This document shows, piece by piece, positions 10,422 to 21,400 of a stretch of 64,000 bases of DNA; within the stretch, counting starts at the first letter, position 1, and each line of letters begins with the position of its first letter. The DNA comes from Cryptomeria japonica (Eukaryota; Streptophyta; Pinopsida; Cupressales; Cupressaceae), in contig NC_081405.1 in assembly GCF_030272615.1 (NCBI RefSeq), forward strand, positions 604,732,177 through 604,796,176, in the 5' to 3' direction. The notes beneath the pieces are model-generated. The model saw only the letters and a list, made by a program, of their open reading frames with translations, made no database searches and was not told the DNA's origin. The position numbers and the translations under genes were made by a program.

Positions 10422-11603
10422 ATGGTGACTAACAGTTCAAGTTCATCTAGTTCTTCTGGAGCTATCTTTCAGAGAGATATTCCTAGGCTTGATGGAACAA
10501 ATTACACAGTATGGAAGATTCAGATGGAGACTCATCTGAGATGTCTTGACAAGGAGATTTGGGAGATCACACAGAATGGTGTCACAGCTTATAATCCGAG
10601 ATCTGGAAATCCTCCTCCAACAAACCTGGATAAGGAGCTTGAGAATGACTATAGAGCAAGAGAAGCCCTCTTGTGTGCACTTTCTGATCAACAAATAATG
10701 GGATTAACCGACAAATCATCTGGAAAGGCTATATGGGATAAGTTGGAGACTCTTAATGAGGGCGACCCTACAGTAAAGATTTCTAAACTTGATGGTTACC
10801 GGGTGAGATATGAAAACCTAAAGATGGAAGAAGATGAAAGGATTACTACATTTATGGAAAGGGTAAATGAGATTGTTATGGGAATTCAATGTTGTGGTGG
10901 AACTCTGAGCGAAGATAAAATTGTTTCTAAAGTTCTGAGAGTCCTACCACCGGCTTACAAAATGAAGGCTATTGCTATTAATGAGTTGAGAACAATAGCT
11001 AATACATCTGTCAACAAAGATACTTTGGTTGGGAAACTATCTACTTTTGAGCTTGAAGAATTTGGACCTTCTAGAGTTGTGAAGACTGAACCTGCTTTTC
11101 ATGCATCTACATCTACAATCGGTAAGCAAGATTGGAAAGCTTTATATGCAAAGGAATTGGAAGATATGAAGAGAGAAGATGATGAGTTTGAGCAACTTGA
11201 AGCACTATTTGCTAGAAGAGTACCTAAAGGACCGATAGGAAGTATGTATGAAGGAAAAGCACCTTTTAAATGTTTTGCATGTAATCAGATTGGTCATTTT
11301 GCATCTAGATGTCCTGAAAGGAATTCAAGATTTGAAGAAAGAGTTAGAAGTTCATTTGAGCCTAACCCTGGATATAAGAACAAGTATAAGTACAAGAAAA
11401 ACAAAGACAAATCATGCTACATAGCGGATGAGGAAGGCATTACTGATTCTAATGATGAACCAATGAAAGATTCTGCTAGTGGTTTCGACAATGGAAAGGA
11501 ATGGGTGTTCCTGGCTATCAAGGAAGATGATCCGGAGCTGGAAGAGAATGTACTTGAAGAGAAGGCACTTGCTTCTAAATTAAAGACAAGGATGAATGGG
11601 TAA
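10422..11603 (+). CDS. gag: Copia gag polyprotein of element B (open)
   Basis: 393 codons with no internal stop. Residues about 15-220 form the copia gag capsid region: L-D-G-T-N-Y-x-x-W near the N-terminus, then A-x-x-x-W-D-K-L, then E-R-I-T-T-F-M-E-R-V. An intact CCHC zinc knuckle (C-F-A-C-N-Q-I-G-H-F-A-S-R-C) lies at about residues 284-297, followed by a Lys-rich tail and an acidic linker. The protein would form the particle and bind element RNA in the cytoplasm. The ATG lies 44 bp after the primer site. It ends out of frame with the protease: the frame shifts by one just before the D-K-D-E-W segment, so the fused gag-pol cannot be read through. It is the only intact gag in the window. Confidence 0.8.
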   Translation: MVTNSSSSSSSSGAIFQRDIPRLDGTNYTVWKIQMETHLRCLDKEIWEITQNGVTAYNPRSGNPPPTNLDKELENDYRAREALLCALSDQQIMGLTDKSSGKAIWDKLETLNEGDPTVKISKLDGYRVRYENLKMEEDERITTFMERVNEIVMGIQCCGGTLSEDKIVSKVLRVLPPAYKMKAIAINELRTIANTSVNKDTLVGKLSTFELEEFGPSRVVKTEPAFHASTSTIGKQDWKALYAKELEDMKREDDEFEQLEALFARRVPKGPIGSMYEGKAPFKCFACNQIGHFASRCPERNSRFEERVRSSFEPNPGYKNKYKYKKNKDKSCYIADEEGITDSNDEPMKDSASGFDNGKEWVFLAIKEDDPELEENVLEEKALASKLKTRMNG

Positions 11604-13921
11604 TTGACAGGGGTTGTTCACATCATATGATTGGAGATAAAGGGAAGTTTCTATCTTTGCAAGAATTTGATGGTGATCTAGTTAGATTTGGAGATGACAA
11701 AGCATGTATGATCAAAGGAAAATGAACTATATCATTGGATGGTAAGAGAAATACTGACAATATTTATTATGTTGAAGGTTTAAGGCATAATCTTTTGAGT
11801 GTAGGACAATTGGTGGATACGGGATTTCAATTACAGTTCAAGGATGGAAAATGCAAAATCATTAACATATATGGTTTGGAGATTGCAACCAGTACACAAA
11901 CAAAAGGTAATATATTTAATTTGAATTTCGGTGAGAAGACATGTTTGATTACACAAATTGATGAAAGTTGGCTATAGCATAAAAGGCTGTGTCATGTGAA
12001 TTTTGATTGCATTGTAAAGATCAGTTCAACTAAGACAGTTAGGGATATATACCTAAGATTATGAAGCCCTATAATCCGATATGTAAAGAATGTCAAATGG
12101 GTAAACAGGTCAGAACCTCTTTTAGGAGTATACAAGATAAATCAAATGATGTTCTTGATCTTATTCATACTGATTTGTGTGGCCCTACTAGAGTTAAAAG
12201 TTTTCAAGGTGATAGATATTTCATGCTAATCATTGATGATTATTCTAGAATGATGTGGGTTACTTTTCTGAAAGAAAAATCTGAAGCATTTGAAAAGTTT
12301 AAAATCTTTAAGGCTAAAGTGGAAACTGAGACATGATTGAAGATTAAATGTTTGAGGTCAGATCATGGTGGATAATTCACATCCGGTGAGTTTAATAACT
12401 TTTGTGACAAGCATGGTATAAGAAGACAATTCTTTGCTCCTCGGACACCTCAGTAGAATGGAGTTTTGGAAAGGAAGAACAAAACTATCTTGGATGCTGC
12501 TAGAACAATGATGATGGAAGCTAGTCTACCTCATATCTATTGGAGAGAAGCAATGAGCACAATGGTTTATATATTCAATATAGTACATATCAAAGGAGAA
12601 ACTGGTAAGAAACCTTATGAACTATGGTTTGGCAATACACCTACAGTTAAGTATTTCAGAATATTTGGTAGTAAATGTTATATCAAGAGAGATGATATCA
12701 TTGACAAATTTGATCCTAGATGTGATGAAGGCATATTTCCTGGTTATTCTAATGAAAGAAAGGCATATAGATGTTATAACAAGAGATTGCAGAGAATTGT
12801 GGAGTGCTAATATCAAAGTAGATGAGATGAACAGAAGTCAAATCAGAGTTTATGAGAAGGAACCGATAGTGAAAATGATAATATCTGAACTGGAAGCACC
12901 TTTACCAGAATAAAGTTTGAACCAGTTACTCCAATAGTATCAGAGAATTCTACAATAACTAAAGAACAGGGAAGAGGAACAGAGAGTTAGAGGACTCCTA
13001 GGTATGTGAGATTGAATCATTCAAAAGATCAAATCATTGGGGATAAGAGCAATGAAGTGATGACAAGAAGAAGACTGACAACTAATGAGGTATGTTTAAT
13101 TTCACAAGTTGAACCGGTATCAGTAATTGAGGCATGTAAATATGAATATTGATTGAAAGCTATGGAAGAAGAATTAGATCAGATTGAGAAAAATAACACA
13201 TGGACTTTGGTTCCCGACCTAAAAATAAAAATGTTATTGGAACTAAATGCGTTTTTAGAAATACATTGAATGAGGATGGTCAAGTTATAAGGAACAGGGC
13301 TAGATTGGTCGGTAAAGGATATTCTCAGAAGGAAGGAATTGATTATGGAGATACTTTTGCACCTGTAGCTAGGATTGAAGCTATAAGATTATTTCTTGCC
13401 TATGCTGCTTATAAAAACTACAAGGTTTATCAGATGGATGTTAAATGTGCATTTTTGAATGGGGATCTCAATGAGGAAGTTTATATTGAGCAACTTGATG
13501 GTTTTTGACTATCAGATGATACAAACATGGTTTGCAGGTTAAGGAAAGCTTTATATGGATTGAAATGGGCACCTAGAGCTTGGTATGCAAGGTTGGATAA
13601 ATATCTTTTGAAAGTTGGTTTTACAAAGGGTAGTGCTGACAGTAATTTATATTATAAAATCATTGATGATGATATACTGATTATTGAAGTATTTGTTGAT
13701 GACATTATTTTTGGAGGTGAAGATAAGTTATGCATATAATGTTCTAAGAATATGGAGAAAGAATTTGAGATGTCTATGATTGGTGAGATGAAAATTTTCT
13801 TAGGTTTGCAGATTACTCAGAATGATAAAGGTATTTTTATCTGTCAAACTATGTATGCTAAGGAATTGTTGAAGAAATTTGGTATGGGAGATTCTAAACC
13901 GGCAACTACTCATATGGTTCT
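11580..13921 (+). pseudogene. B pol remnant (protease, integrase, RT)
   Basis: Domains in copia order. Protease: active site D-R-G-C-S-H-H instead of D-S-G. GAG-pre-integrase and zinc-binding region: C-K-E-C-Q-M-G-K at about 12087. Integrase core: H-T-D-L-C-G-P at about 12166 and I-D-D-Y-S-R. RT: 13200-13970, with [12 protein letters not shown] and F-V-D-D-I-I-F. Stops occur at least at 11724, 11977, 12334, 12373, 12454, 12808, 13508 and 13737. The RT thumb is cut at 13921 and RNase H is absent. Short plus-strand frames between 11735 and 13970 are parts of this one pseudogene. Confidence 0.85.
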
Positions 13922-14746
13922 AATTGTCTCATGGGTTGAAAAGAAAAAAAAAACAAAAACCATTATTTAGTCAATTGGTTTTTCATTAAAATAATATATT
14001 AAAATAGTAAGAATTTAAATTTTAGCTCTTTAGTAATAAGAAAATCAATTTGAATTTATGAATCCTCACACTTTCTTAAAGTATTAGTTATTATTGTAGT
14101 TATAACAATGGTAGTATCTAATAATTCATTATAATTTTTTAAAAGCATAATGTAGGGATAAAACATGTCACATCAATATATTAAATAAGGAAATTAATAA
14201 AACAATAAGTTTTAGATAAAGGTGTTAATTCTAAAAACATTACTAAAATTAATGAATGTATAGTTAAAGCAAAGATAGATTAATTGGAATAAATTTTTAA
14301 TTGGAGTCCAAGATAGGGAGGTTGATTTAACTATCACAAAAGATATATACTTGAAATTTGAGATTGAATTGAAAAAGAGAAGGTTGAGACTAATGCACTT
14401 TGATAAAACTAAAATTGTATAGAGATAGATCAAGGTTGTGAAACCTTGATCTTCTAGATATCCCTACCCTTGAATTTTTAGAGGGTGTTCTTAACTTGTC
14501 AATGATGCCTTGATACCCGAATCTTCAAAACTTTAATATTTATATAAAAAAATAATATTTACTTGTGTTTAGACCTATAAATAGAAGATTTGGTTGTTTT
14601 AAGGAACATCATATTGATTTGTTATGGAAATGTTGAATCATTGAGACTTCCTTGATTACAATCAAAACCATTGATTGAATCAATTATTTTTGTAATAAAA
14701 TAAAAATATACACTAAGTATTCTATGCAACGGATGTGCAAGTAGTT
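13922..14746 (+). repeat. 2OGD unit 2 upstream region
   Basis: Nearly identical by eye to 2318-3150 of unit 1 and related to the region upstream of the intact gene. It starts abruptly after the truncated copia B and ends in the LINE target duplication. Confidence 0.8.
14732..14746 (+). repeat. Left target-site duplication of LINE copy 2
   Basis: GATGTGCAAGTAGTT, matching 16590-16604 (GATGTGTAAGTAGTT) at 14 of 15 positions. The uninterrupted version is at about 22450 in unit 3. Length and imperfect match suit an aged LINE target-primed insertion. Confidence 0.8.
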
Positions 14747-16589
14747 TTTGATTAGGGTAAAAACAGGCTTTGAAGAGACCCAAAACCCTTTACAAACAGA
14801 TTTTGAGAGGATCTGGAACCCTCAACCAGAAAGTTGTCCGAACAAAAGGAACAAGAAAGCGTCAGACAACCATGGGTTAAAAGGAGACCCATAACCAAAA
14901 ACACGTGTTTTAAAAAAATAGGCCCCCACAACCTAAAACAAAGCTGCAAAAAGAACAACCAACAACCGGCCTAAAACCATCCCCCACCCAAGAACCATCA
15001 AGATTTACATTTAGAATTTCTCTTATGTGATCAAAGAGTCATGTCAAAAGAAGGCTTAGATAATTTAGCTTTCTTGCCCTTAACAGAAATCCATCCCTCT
15101 TCCACTTTCGCTGCCTTAACATGCCAATCCAACGCACCAAAATCTTGAGAATGAATGTCAACAACCACTATCTTAGCCTCACTAGAACTAGTAGATGACA
15201 AAGGAAAAACCCCAACATCACTAGTCCGCCTCATCCCAATAGACACATCTGCATTAGAACCAATAGGTGGTGAAACCCCAACATCAATAGGTGATGAAAT
15301 AGGCAAGGACAAATTAGAAGAGTTAGCAGATTTGGAATTTTCAGGAGAGCCAACAGGAATGATAGCCAAATAGGTATCACTCGAAGAAGCCTCCTGAGTC
15401 CCATTCACTCGAGAAACATCAAGAGACACCTGCACAGTTTCAGCAACCCCACCAAGAGAGACAAGCAGAGGGGATGCCCCAAGATCCTGTGGTTCCAAAG
15501 CAACCACCTCAAAAAAAATCCTAGGGTGATCAAATATCTTCAAAACTGTATAATGTTGTACAAAAGCACCTTTCCACCATGTGGCCTTAGTTGGCCTTTT
15601 CTCAAAACCGCAATGCTCAGTTGCATGCCCAATTTTAAAACATCTTCTACAACGAAAGGGAATCCCTTCATAGTCCAAAGATTGGACCCAAGAACCCTTC
15701 GAAGATTTAAGTAAAATTTCAGCAAGCAGCCCATTTGAAATATCCAGATCAACAAGTATGCGGGCAAAGGTGGAGTGGAAAATATCAGAGGATTCAACGT
15801 CCACCATAAAAAAATCACCAAGGGAATCTCCCACTTCCTCTAAAAGGGAATCATTCCATAAATGAAGTGGGAGATTAGGAAGCCGAACCCAGGTCAGAAT
15901 CTTATTAAACATTTCAATAGAAGGGTTAAAATCCTGGAGTGCCAAGGCTTAATCATCAACAAAATTTATCCTCCTAGCTAAAAAAATTATCACATAAAAT
16001 TTTGTTTCTATCTTGAGCATTATCAAACTTTGCAACAAAAAACCCCTTAGCCATGGGGAAAATATGAACTTTACCCATGATAAGAGGCTCCCAATGTTTA
16101 GATATCCAAGCATGCAATTGAGGAAGAGAAGGCCAAAACCCCCTAAACTGATAGATCGCACCATGTAAAGAGAGGATAGAAGCATTATAAACAATTTCCT
16201 ATGCCGTATCATCTTTCAGATTGATGGATATGTCATTAGTAACTAGAACGAACCCACCAAATGGCTGTCTAGATTGTGGCTTCTGAGTCTCACCATGCCC
16301 ACCAAGCCGCACACTAGCAACACTGGAATGGGAGGAATCAATCACCAGGGAGGAGCCCATGACACCCAGATCCCTTGCAGGGGCGATCGAGGGACGAGAG
16401 GCATCATCCCTAGAATTAGAAGACGCCCCCTGAGCGTGAGGATCCACACCGAACTTCTTCCGAGCACAGTCGCCATGTGCAACCAACGCAATAGAGGACC
16501 AAACACGAGCAGGGGAAGGAGAATTTGAAAACTTCTGAGCGAGAGACATCACGAGATGATTTTTTTTTTATCGTTCTGTAGTTGCCAAT
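14747..16589 (-). mobile_element. LINE-derived ORF1-only retroposon, complete copy
   Basis: 1843 bp on the minus strand, flanked by a 15-bp target duplication. Reading leftward: a short 5' leader, an ORF1 starting at 16552 and ending near 15031, then a 3' region of about 280 bp ending CCCTAATCAAAA. No ORF2 (endonuclease/RT) exists between ORF1 and the 3' end. It is therefore a half-LINE that must have used another element's machinery, or a LINE deleted for ORF2. The 3' region holds two near-repeats of a GGGTCTCTTCAAA-type phrase. Confidence 0.75.
15031..16552 (-). pseudogene. LINE ORF1 protein (DUF4283 + CCHC knuckle), frameshifted
   Basis: N-terminal part 16552-16199 (about 117 codons; Ser/Ala/Arg-rich, disordered). 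Middle part in the frame 16212-15949, with M-A-K-G-F-F-V-A-K-F, typical of DUF4283. Then a long open frame 15945-15031 of 304 codons containing W-V-R-L-P-N-L-P-L-H-L-W-N and a complete zinc knuckle (C-R-R-C-F-K-I-G-H-A-T-E-H-C). This is the layout of plant L1-type ORF1 RNA-binding proteins. Two frame changes (about 16200 and 15947) and a stop break it. Start chosen at 16552 because it opens right after the A-rich leader and has a good Met. Confidence 0.8.
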
Positions 16590-16604
16590 GATGTGTAAGT
16601 AGTT
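16590..16604 (+). repeat. Right target-site duplication of LINE copy 2
   Basis: GATGTGTAAGTAGTT, partner of 14732-14746. The sequence after it (GAATAAG) continues exactly as in the empty site of unit 3. Confidence 0.8.
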
Positions 16605-19381
16605 GAATAAGAGTAATAAAATGATAAAAAAATCATAATTATTTATGTAATGAATGCTTAATATTATATACAATGTATAAGAATTAAAGTTTTGATATTA
16701 TTAGTGGAAGAGTTAATGCAGAAGAAGTGTGATTACTATAAAATATAAATAAACAAATGTATTATGTCTACTCTAGTGCATGATACTATGATCATAGTGG
16801 ATGAAAGTTATTGATGATTAATATTGATATGACCTAGAGGTGATGTCATTTTATTTAGGTCCTTGGTACATATATTTAATTTTTTTGCCATGCATGAGAA
16901 TAGTGTTACACACACTGAAATACTGAGAGGGGGGCAAATTAGTATTCATTTAAACCTACGTGGAAAACCCAACAAGGGAGAAACCATAGTGAGAAAGCTG
17001 TTTGGATCTACTATCCAAATCGAGCCTCACAAAAACTATAAACAAACTTACAACTTTGTTTTTTTGCTACCTAACTCCACATCCTAATGCCAGAACATGT
17101 AACAATCTGGCCAATAGTTGAGATAGGTACGATGTCCTTCTATACCTACTCTCTGCTTCTTTTATAAGCACAACTATCTTCCGATAATCAACAAGAAACT
17201 TTAAAACTATGGATGCTTTTAGCCCAAAAGAAAATAAGGTAGAGCTTTTAACCAGAAAAATTTAAAAAAGCAGAGAAAGACATAACAAAGATAATAAAGA
17301 GAGTACAAAGATTCTCCTTTCATACATGAAATTCCTTAAAATATCATCATATTATTGTATCGCTTGTTCAAATCCAACTTTTCCACAACAATATACACAA
17401 TTTACCATAAAAGACTTTTAATATATACTAGGAAGAATCATCCAAGAAGCATGTATTCAACATAAGAAGAATAAAAAACCTTTAATCATAACACAAAGTC
17501 TACGATTCACAAAATTGTATCCAGACAACCTTATTCATATTTATAAAAAACTTGTAGAGTTCCTTCAAAACAAGGTTTCCTCACAAAGCCCCAAAAGGAA
17601 AAAAAAGACCCCCAATCACTACTGATTCATAACATAAATAGACATTTAGTCATAACCATCTTAGGAAGTAATGATTTATTGAAAATGACCATTTTCATAA
17701 AGAGAATTGAAAAGCCATTAAATCATATATGTGTCCCACTAGAAACCATAATACGAAACACCAAAAATCCCCTAATCCTACGCTATCTATATATATTCAA
17801 AATTAGCAACACTAATTAACAAGGGGAACCGGATTCCTTGAAGCTTTGAGTACCATTTGCAGTTGTGTGCTATGTAGTTTAGCCTTTTCTTCTTCCTCTT
17901 CTAGCACCAGGATCACTCTCATGTACTCAACGAAACTTGTTTTGCACTCCCATGCTAAAGTTGTCAACCCAGAGGGGATGCCTTCTTGTGTGTCTTTTGT
18001 AAAATCCATGCTAGGTTGAACCACTAGATTAGTACCGTTTCTTGATAGCACCATCTTTCAAGACTGAATTTTCTTCCCATTGTAGAGGGTACTCTGTCTC
18101 AACAATATGTCACTGGCAGGATGTTAAAGTGAATTGCTTTAGGTTGGGTTCCTTGCTATGATAATTTCTTCTTGTAGAGGTTGGTTATGATGTTTGCTTG
18201 TCTTTTCTCTTTCCTTAAGGTATCAATCAACCTCCTATATTAAAAAAAGTCAATCCATTCTTTCCAAGCCAACACACTCAGTTTGGAAATAATATCACTT
18301 TGTTCATTTGTGGCCAATTCAAATCAAATTGGATTACAAGAAATTGGTCTTCATGAGGTAACACCATTCTGATTTGAAATAGGGGAATAATCCATATTAA
18401 AAACAAACTAAAATGGGAGTTACATGAACTGACAAGTCTCTATCTTCTTTGGCCAGACACCAATACATTGCTTTGGTCAACCTTGACAAATAATAATGAG
18501 TTTAGAAATATTATTATTTCTTATTTGTGAATTCAATTTCAAACTCATTAAATGTTGGCTCGTGAGGAGTAATATCACCTACTTTAAAAAATAGTGCTAC
18601 CACCTTTGCATGCCTTTCTTCGTCCAATTTGTCATAAAGAGGGTGTACTTTCTAGACTTTCTGAAGATTATGCATCAATAAATATTAGTCTCAACAAAGT
18701 TGAGCAGTTAATGAATTTTTCAACTGAGAAGCGTGCTAAAGAAGAGATGTCCCGAGCTCAAAAATCATTTGACATGTTGACTTCGGGTGACAACAATTGC
18801 ATTTAGCTCCCAATGATATGTTATTGTTGGAGAGTAGTCAAGTATGTGGCGTATTTGGGAAGTTAGGAATAATTTGTGAACAAGAGCATTGACTATGGGT
18901 GACAACAATTGCATTTAGCTCCCAATGATATGTTATTGTTGGGGAGTAGTCAAGTATGTGGCGTATTTGGGAAGTCAGGAATAATTTGTGAACAAGTATC
19001 GTGGTGCTATTTTTAGGCGACTAGTTGATTATGAAGAAACAAACTTGACCGATAACGTGACCTTTTAAAACCAAGGGAGAGATCAGGTGATCGGTACTTT
19101 GGCGAATGTGGGCACTGCGAAGATTGAGTTAACAAATTAGGAAATTTTCCAATTCAAAGTGCGAATGCAATAGATGGGGCCACTCGAAAGGAAATAAAAA
19201 TTTAGGGTAACATAGGACATCAACCCAAGGAAGCAAGAACTCTTTGAATCACAATTTTATGGCTACAACCAAAGGGCTACAACCAAAGGAAGTTCACTAC
19301 TCCCTAAGAATTACAACACTTACAAAAGGAGGTTATAACCTTAGAGTAACATGAATAATTGATGAATTTCCATTGCATTCT
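16605..19381. other. Degenerate region between unit 2 flank and exon 3 relic
   Basis: The first 250 bp continue the dioxygenase upstream flank loosely. At 16915-17000 there is a phrase like the minus-strand copia LTR (G-run, then GTGGAAAACCCAACAAGGGA), probably an old LTR remnant. No dioxygenase exon 1 or 2 was found here. The frames 17812-18054 (minus) and 18594-18806 (plus) have no recognisable domain and I do not call them genes. Confidence 0.4.
18785..18998 (+). repeat. Tandem duplication, period 112 bp
   Basis: A block beginning GGGTGACAACAATTGCATTT at 18785 recurs at 18897 with few differences, ending GAACAAG. Two copies only. It removes the stop context of the short frame 18594-18806 from consideration as a conserved gene. 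Confidence 0.8.
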
Positions 19382-19477
19382 AAACTATCTAAAGTTGTTA
19401 AAAAGGTAGATATCATAGCATATTTCAATAAAGTAGGACCAAATATGGTTACTCCCATATACTTTATATTGCAATAG
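19382..19477 (+). pseudogene. 2OGD exon 3 relic, unit 2
   Basis: The last 30 or so codons of exon 3, aligned with 5337-5432 and 25898-25993. The stop TAG after CAA is conserved at 19475-19477, and the usual downstream spacer follows. The start of exon 3 with the iron His is missing. It is the only coding trace of unit 2. Confidence 0.75.
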
Positions 19478-19529
19478 CATGAATAATTTAATTTAAATAA
19501 AATGGTTTCATTGAATATAATATTTGGAA

Positions 19530-19543
19530 GTTTATATTAGGAT
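19530..19543 (+). repeat. Left target-site duplication of X copy 2
   Basis: GTTTATATTAGGAT, matching 20365-20378 (GTTTGTATTAGGAT) at 13 of 14 positions. The uninterrupted spacer in unit 1 reads GTTTGTATAAGGAT at about 5477. Confidence 0.7.
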
Positions 19544-20364
19544 CTTCGGATTAGGTAAATTGGAATAGGCCCGAACCCTTCATAATAGTCATTAGGTGGA
19601 GAAGAGGGATCGCACGAGAAGTGAGACTACCAAAAACTAAGGACCAGAAACAACCAAATGACCAACAACTACACAAAGAGAAACAAGTACCATAAGAAGA
19701 CCAAGAAAAGATACATAAATCAGCTATTGATTTCCTAAGAGACTAAGGCCCTTCATAGCCTACCACTCCTTTTTGAGTATATCGAGCTTGTCCAAAAAGA
19801 AACAACACTCTATTAACAGTTCCTCCTTAGAGGGAGTAGCATCTCGAGAAACATTAACATTCCCTTTTTGGAAGACCTCGCTAAGACCTAGCTAATGAAC
19901 TGGTAGAATCCTCTACCATTTCAACTCTCTTGTTCTTGGAATTTTCCCTCTCTAGCTCCTTTTGCAAAACCTACATTGAGACCACCATTTTTATTGATCA
20001 CCTCCTTGTTGAACACCACAATGTCCTCCTTATTTTTTTTACCGTTTTGTTCGTCTTATCCAAGAGGTTAGCAATGGTCTTCTCTAGATTCTTCCTATCC
20101 TCCTTAGAGACCACATTAATCTTTATGGAATTCATGTCTTCCTCTAGGATATCCCACTTGTCAAATTTTTTAGCCAATCCCTATGTAGTGTCCCAAATTA
20201 CCTCATTAGCAACATTTGAGAACCAATTTGCAGTCTTGGCCTTTGCCTCAGCTAGAGCCTCCAAATTAATAAATTTTTCCTTTGGAGTGTGAAGTTGAGT
20301 CAACAACCATTTTATGATTTCATTTTGTAGGTTATAGCCCTTGCATAACTCATTGACTTTAGAG
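19544..20364 (-). mobile_element. Coiled-coil retroposon X, copy 2
   Basis: 821 bp inserted on the minus strand into the dioxygenase spacer with a 14-bp target duplication, so the borders are well fixed. Its 5' part encodes a coiled-coil frame related to 6541-6753. The 3' part is a T-rich untranslated tail ending TTACCTAATCCGAAG. It has no poly(A) and no RT. It looks 5'-truncated relative to copy 1, typical of target-primed retroposition. Confidence 0.65.
20167..20364 (-). pseudogene. X coiled-coil protein fragment
   Basis: About 66 codons inside the element (the frame extends artificially to 20399 into the flank). Charged helical sequence with K-F-I-N-L-E-A-L-A-E-A-K-A-K-T-A-N-W, matching the W-containing core of X copy 1. 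A stop follows the I-W-D-T-T end, after which the same frame continues with K-K-F-D-K-W-D-I-L-E-E-D, again matching copy 1. No named domain is recognised. Confidence 0.5.
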
Positions 20365-20378
20365 GTTTGTATTAGGAT
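20365..20378 (+). repeat. Right target-site duplication of X copy 2
   Basis: GTTTGTATTAGGAT, partner of 19530-19543. Confidence 0.7.
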
Positions 20379-21400
20379 GCTATTTTGATATATGATCATA
20401 GAAAATGTAATTTGATCTCAACTATTTTGTTGGATATGTGTGTTATTAATTATAGAATAATAAATTAAATAATCTCATTAATGTCAAGAGGCATTCTACA
20501 ATGGTGGCAAGGAATGAAGTGTAATGGCATGAGTTTGTTAATGTTAACTTTTACCTTTTAGCTTAAATTTAACAATCATTCACATGTCAAAATATTAATA
20601 TTAATTATAAATTTAATATTTTTAAAATAAACACCATATAAAACAAAATATACCCTCATCAAAATTATAAGTTTGAGATAGATATATACATATAAAATAA
20701 AAATAAAGATATTTTAAAAAAAACCTACCATTTCATAATTACAATATTATTTAAAAAAAAATATTTTTAATGATTTTTTTGAATAATGATACGAAGTTTA
20801 AAATTTAAATATAAAATAGAAGATGTCAATTATGAAATAAAAAATTTGTATTATGAAAAAAATAAATAATATAGATACAATATAAATTAAATGTTTTTGT
20901 ATCTAGTAAATATAATTTGAAGTAAAATAAAATAAATTAATTTAAAAGTAAATAAAACTCATATTTCTTTAGATAGATGTATTTAAGATATCCATACTAG
21001 TAAATAAATATAGCATAGATGTTTTCTAGTTACCATAACAATGTGGATAACTAATTACATTTGTAAGAGATGAAGAAAATAAAAATCAATTTAAAAAAAA
21101 AAAAGCTAATAAAGGAAAATCTTATAAATCTTGTTTGGTAATAATTTTATTATCTATTGCGTCATAAAATTACCAAAATTTAACCACAAAGCTAACTGAG
21201 ATGTAGACCAACTCATGGGAATAAGTAAAAGTTACATTATATAATTTTGTGGGAGCTTTAAAGAACAAGGGAAATAAACTTGTTAATTGAGATCTTATGA
21301 ATCTTACTAGATCTTTTCTATGGTAAAATTTTTTCTCCTTACAAATAATCTTGTTATAATCTTGTTATGGAAGAGAATTGATAGAAAAAATAAAAATATA

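Larger units (their letters stand above)
9175..13921 (+). mobile_element. Ty1/copia element B, 3'-truncated
   Basis: Plus-strand element with a 5' LTR, primer site, complete gag and pol up to the RT/RNase H junction. It stops at about 13921, where the sequence switches abruptly to the dioxygenase unit 2 flank. RNase H and the 3' LTR are missing. The sequence is related to element F (47019-53035) in gag tail, pol and LTR layout. The left edge of unit 2 was lost together with the 3' end of B, suggesting a deletion rather than a simple insertion. Confidence 0.85.
19478..21400 (+). repeat. 2OGD inter-unit spacer after unit 2 (interrupted)
   Basis: The post-exon-3 spacer, matching 5433-6014 and 25994-26300. 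It is interrupted by retroposon X copy 2 at 19544-20364. It also contains a very AT-rich stretch (about 20560-20990) not seen after unit 1. No gene is visible in the AT-rich part. Confidence 0.7.

Noticed and set aside
16274..16528. Plus-strand 84-codon ORF
   Set aside because: Antisense shadow of the LINE ORF1 N-terminus.
17812..18054. 80-codon minus-strand ORF with a Glu run
   Set aside because: No recognisable domain, no promoter context and no paralogue in the window; not enough support to call a gene.
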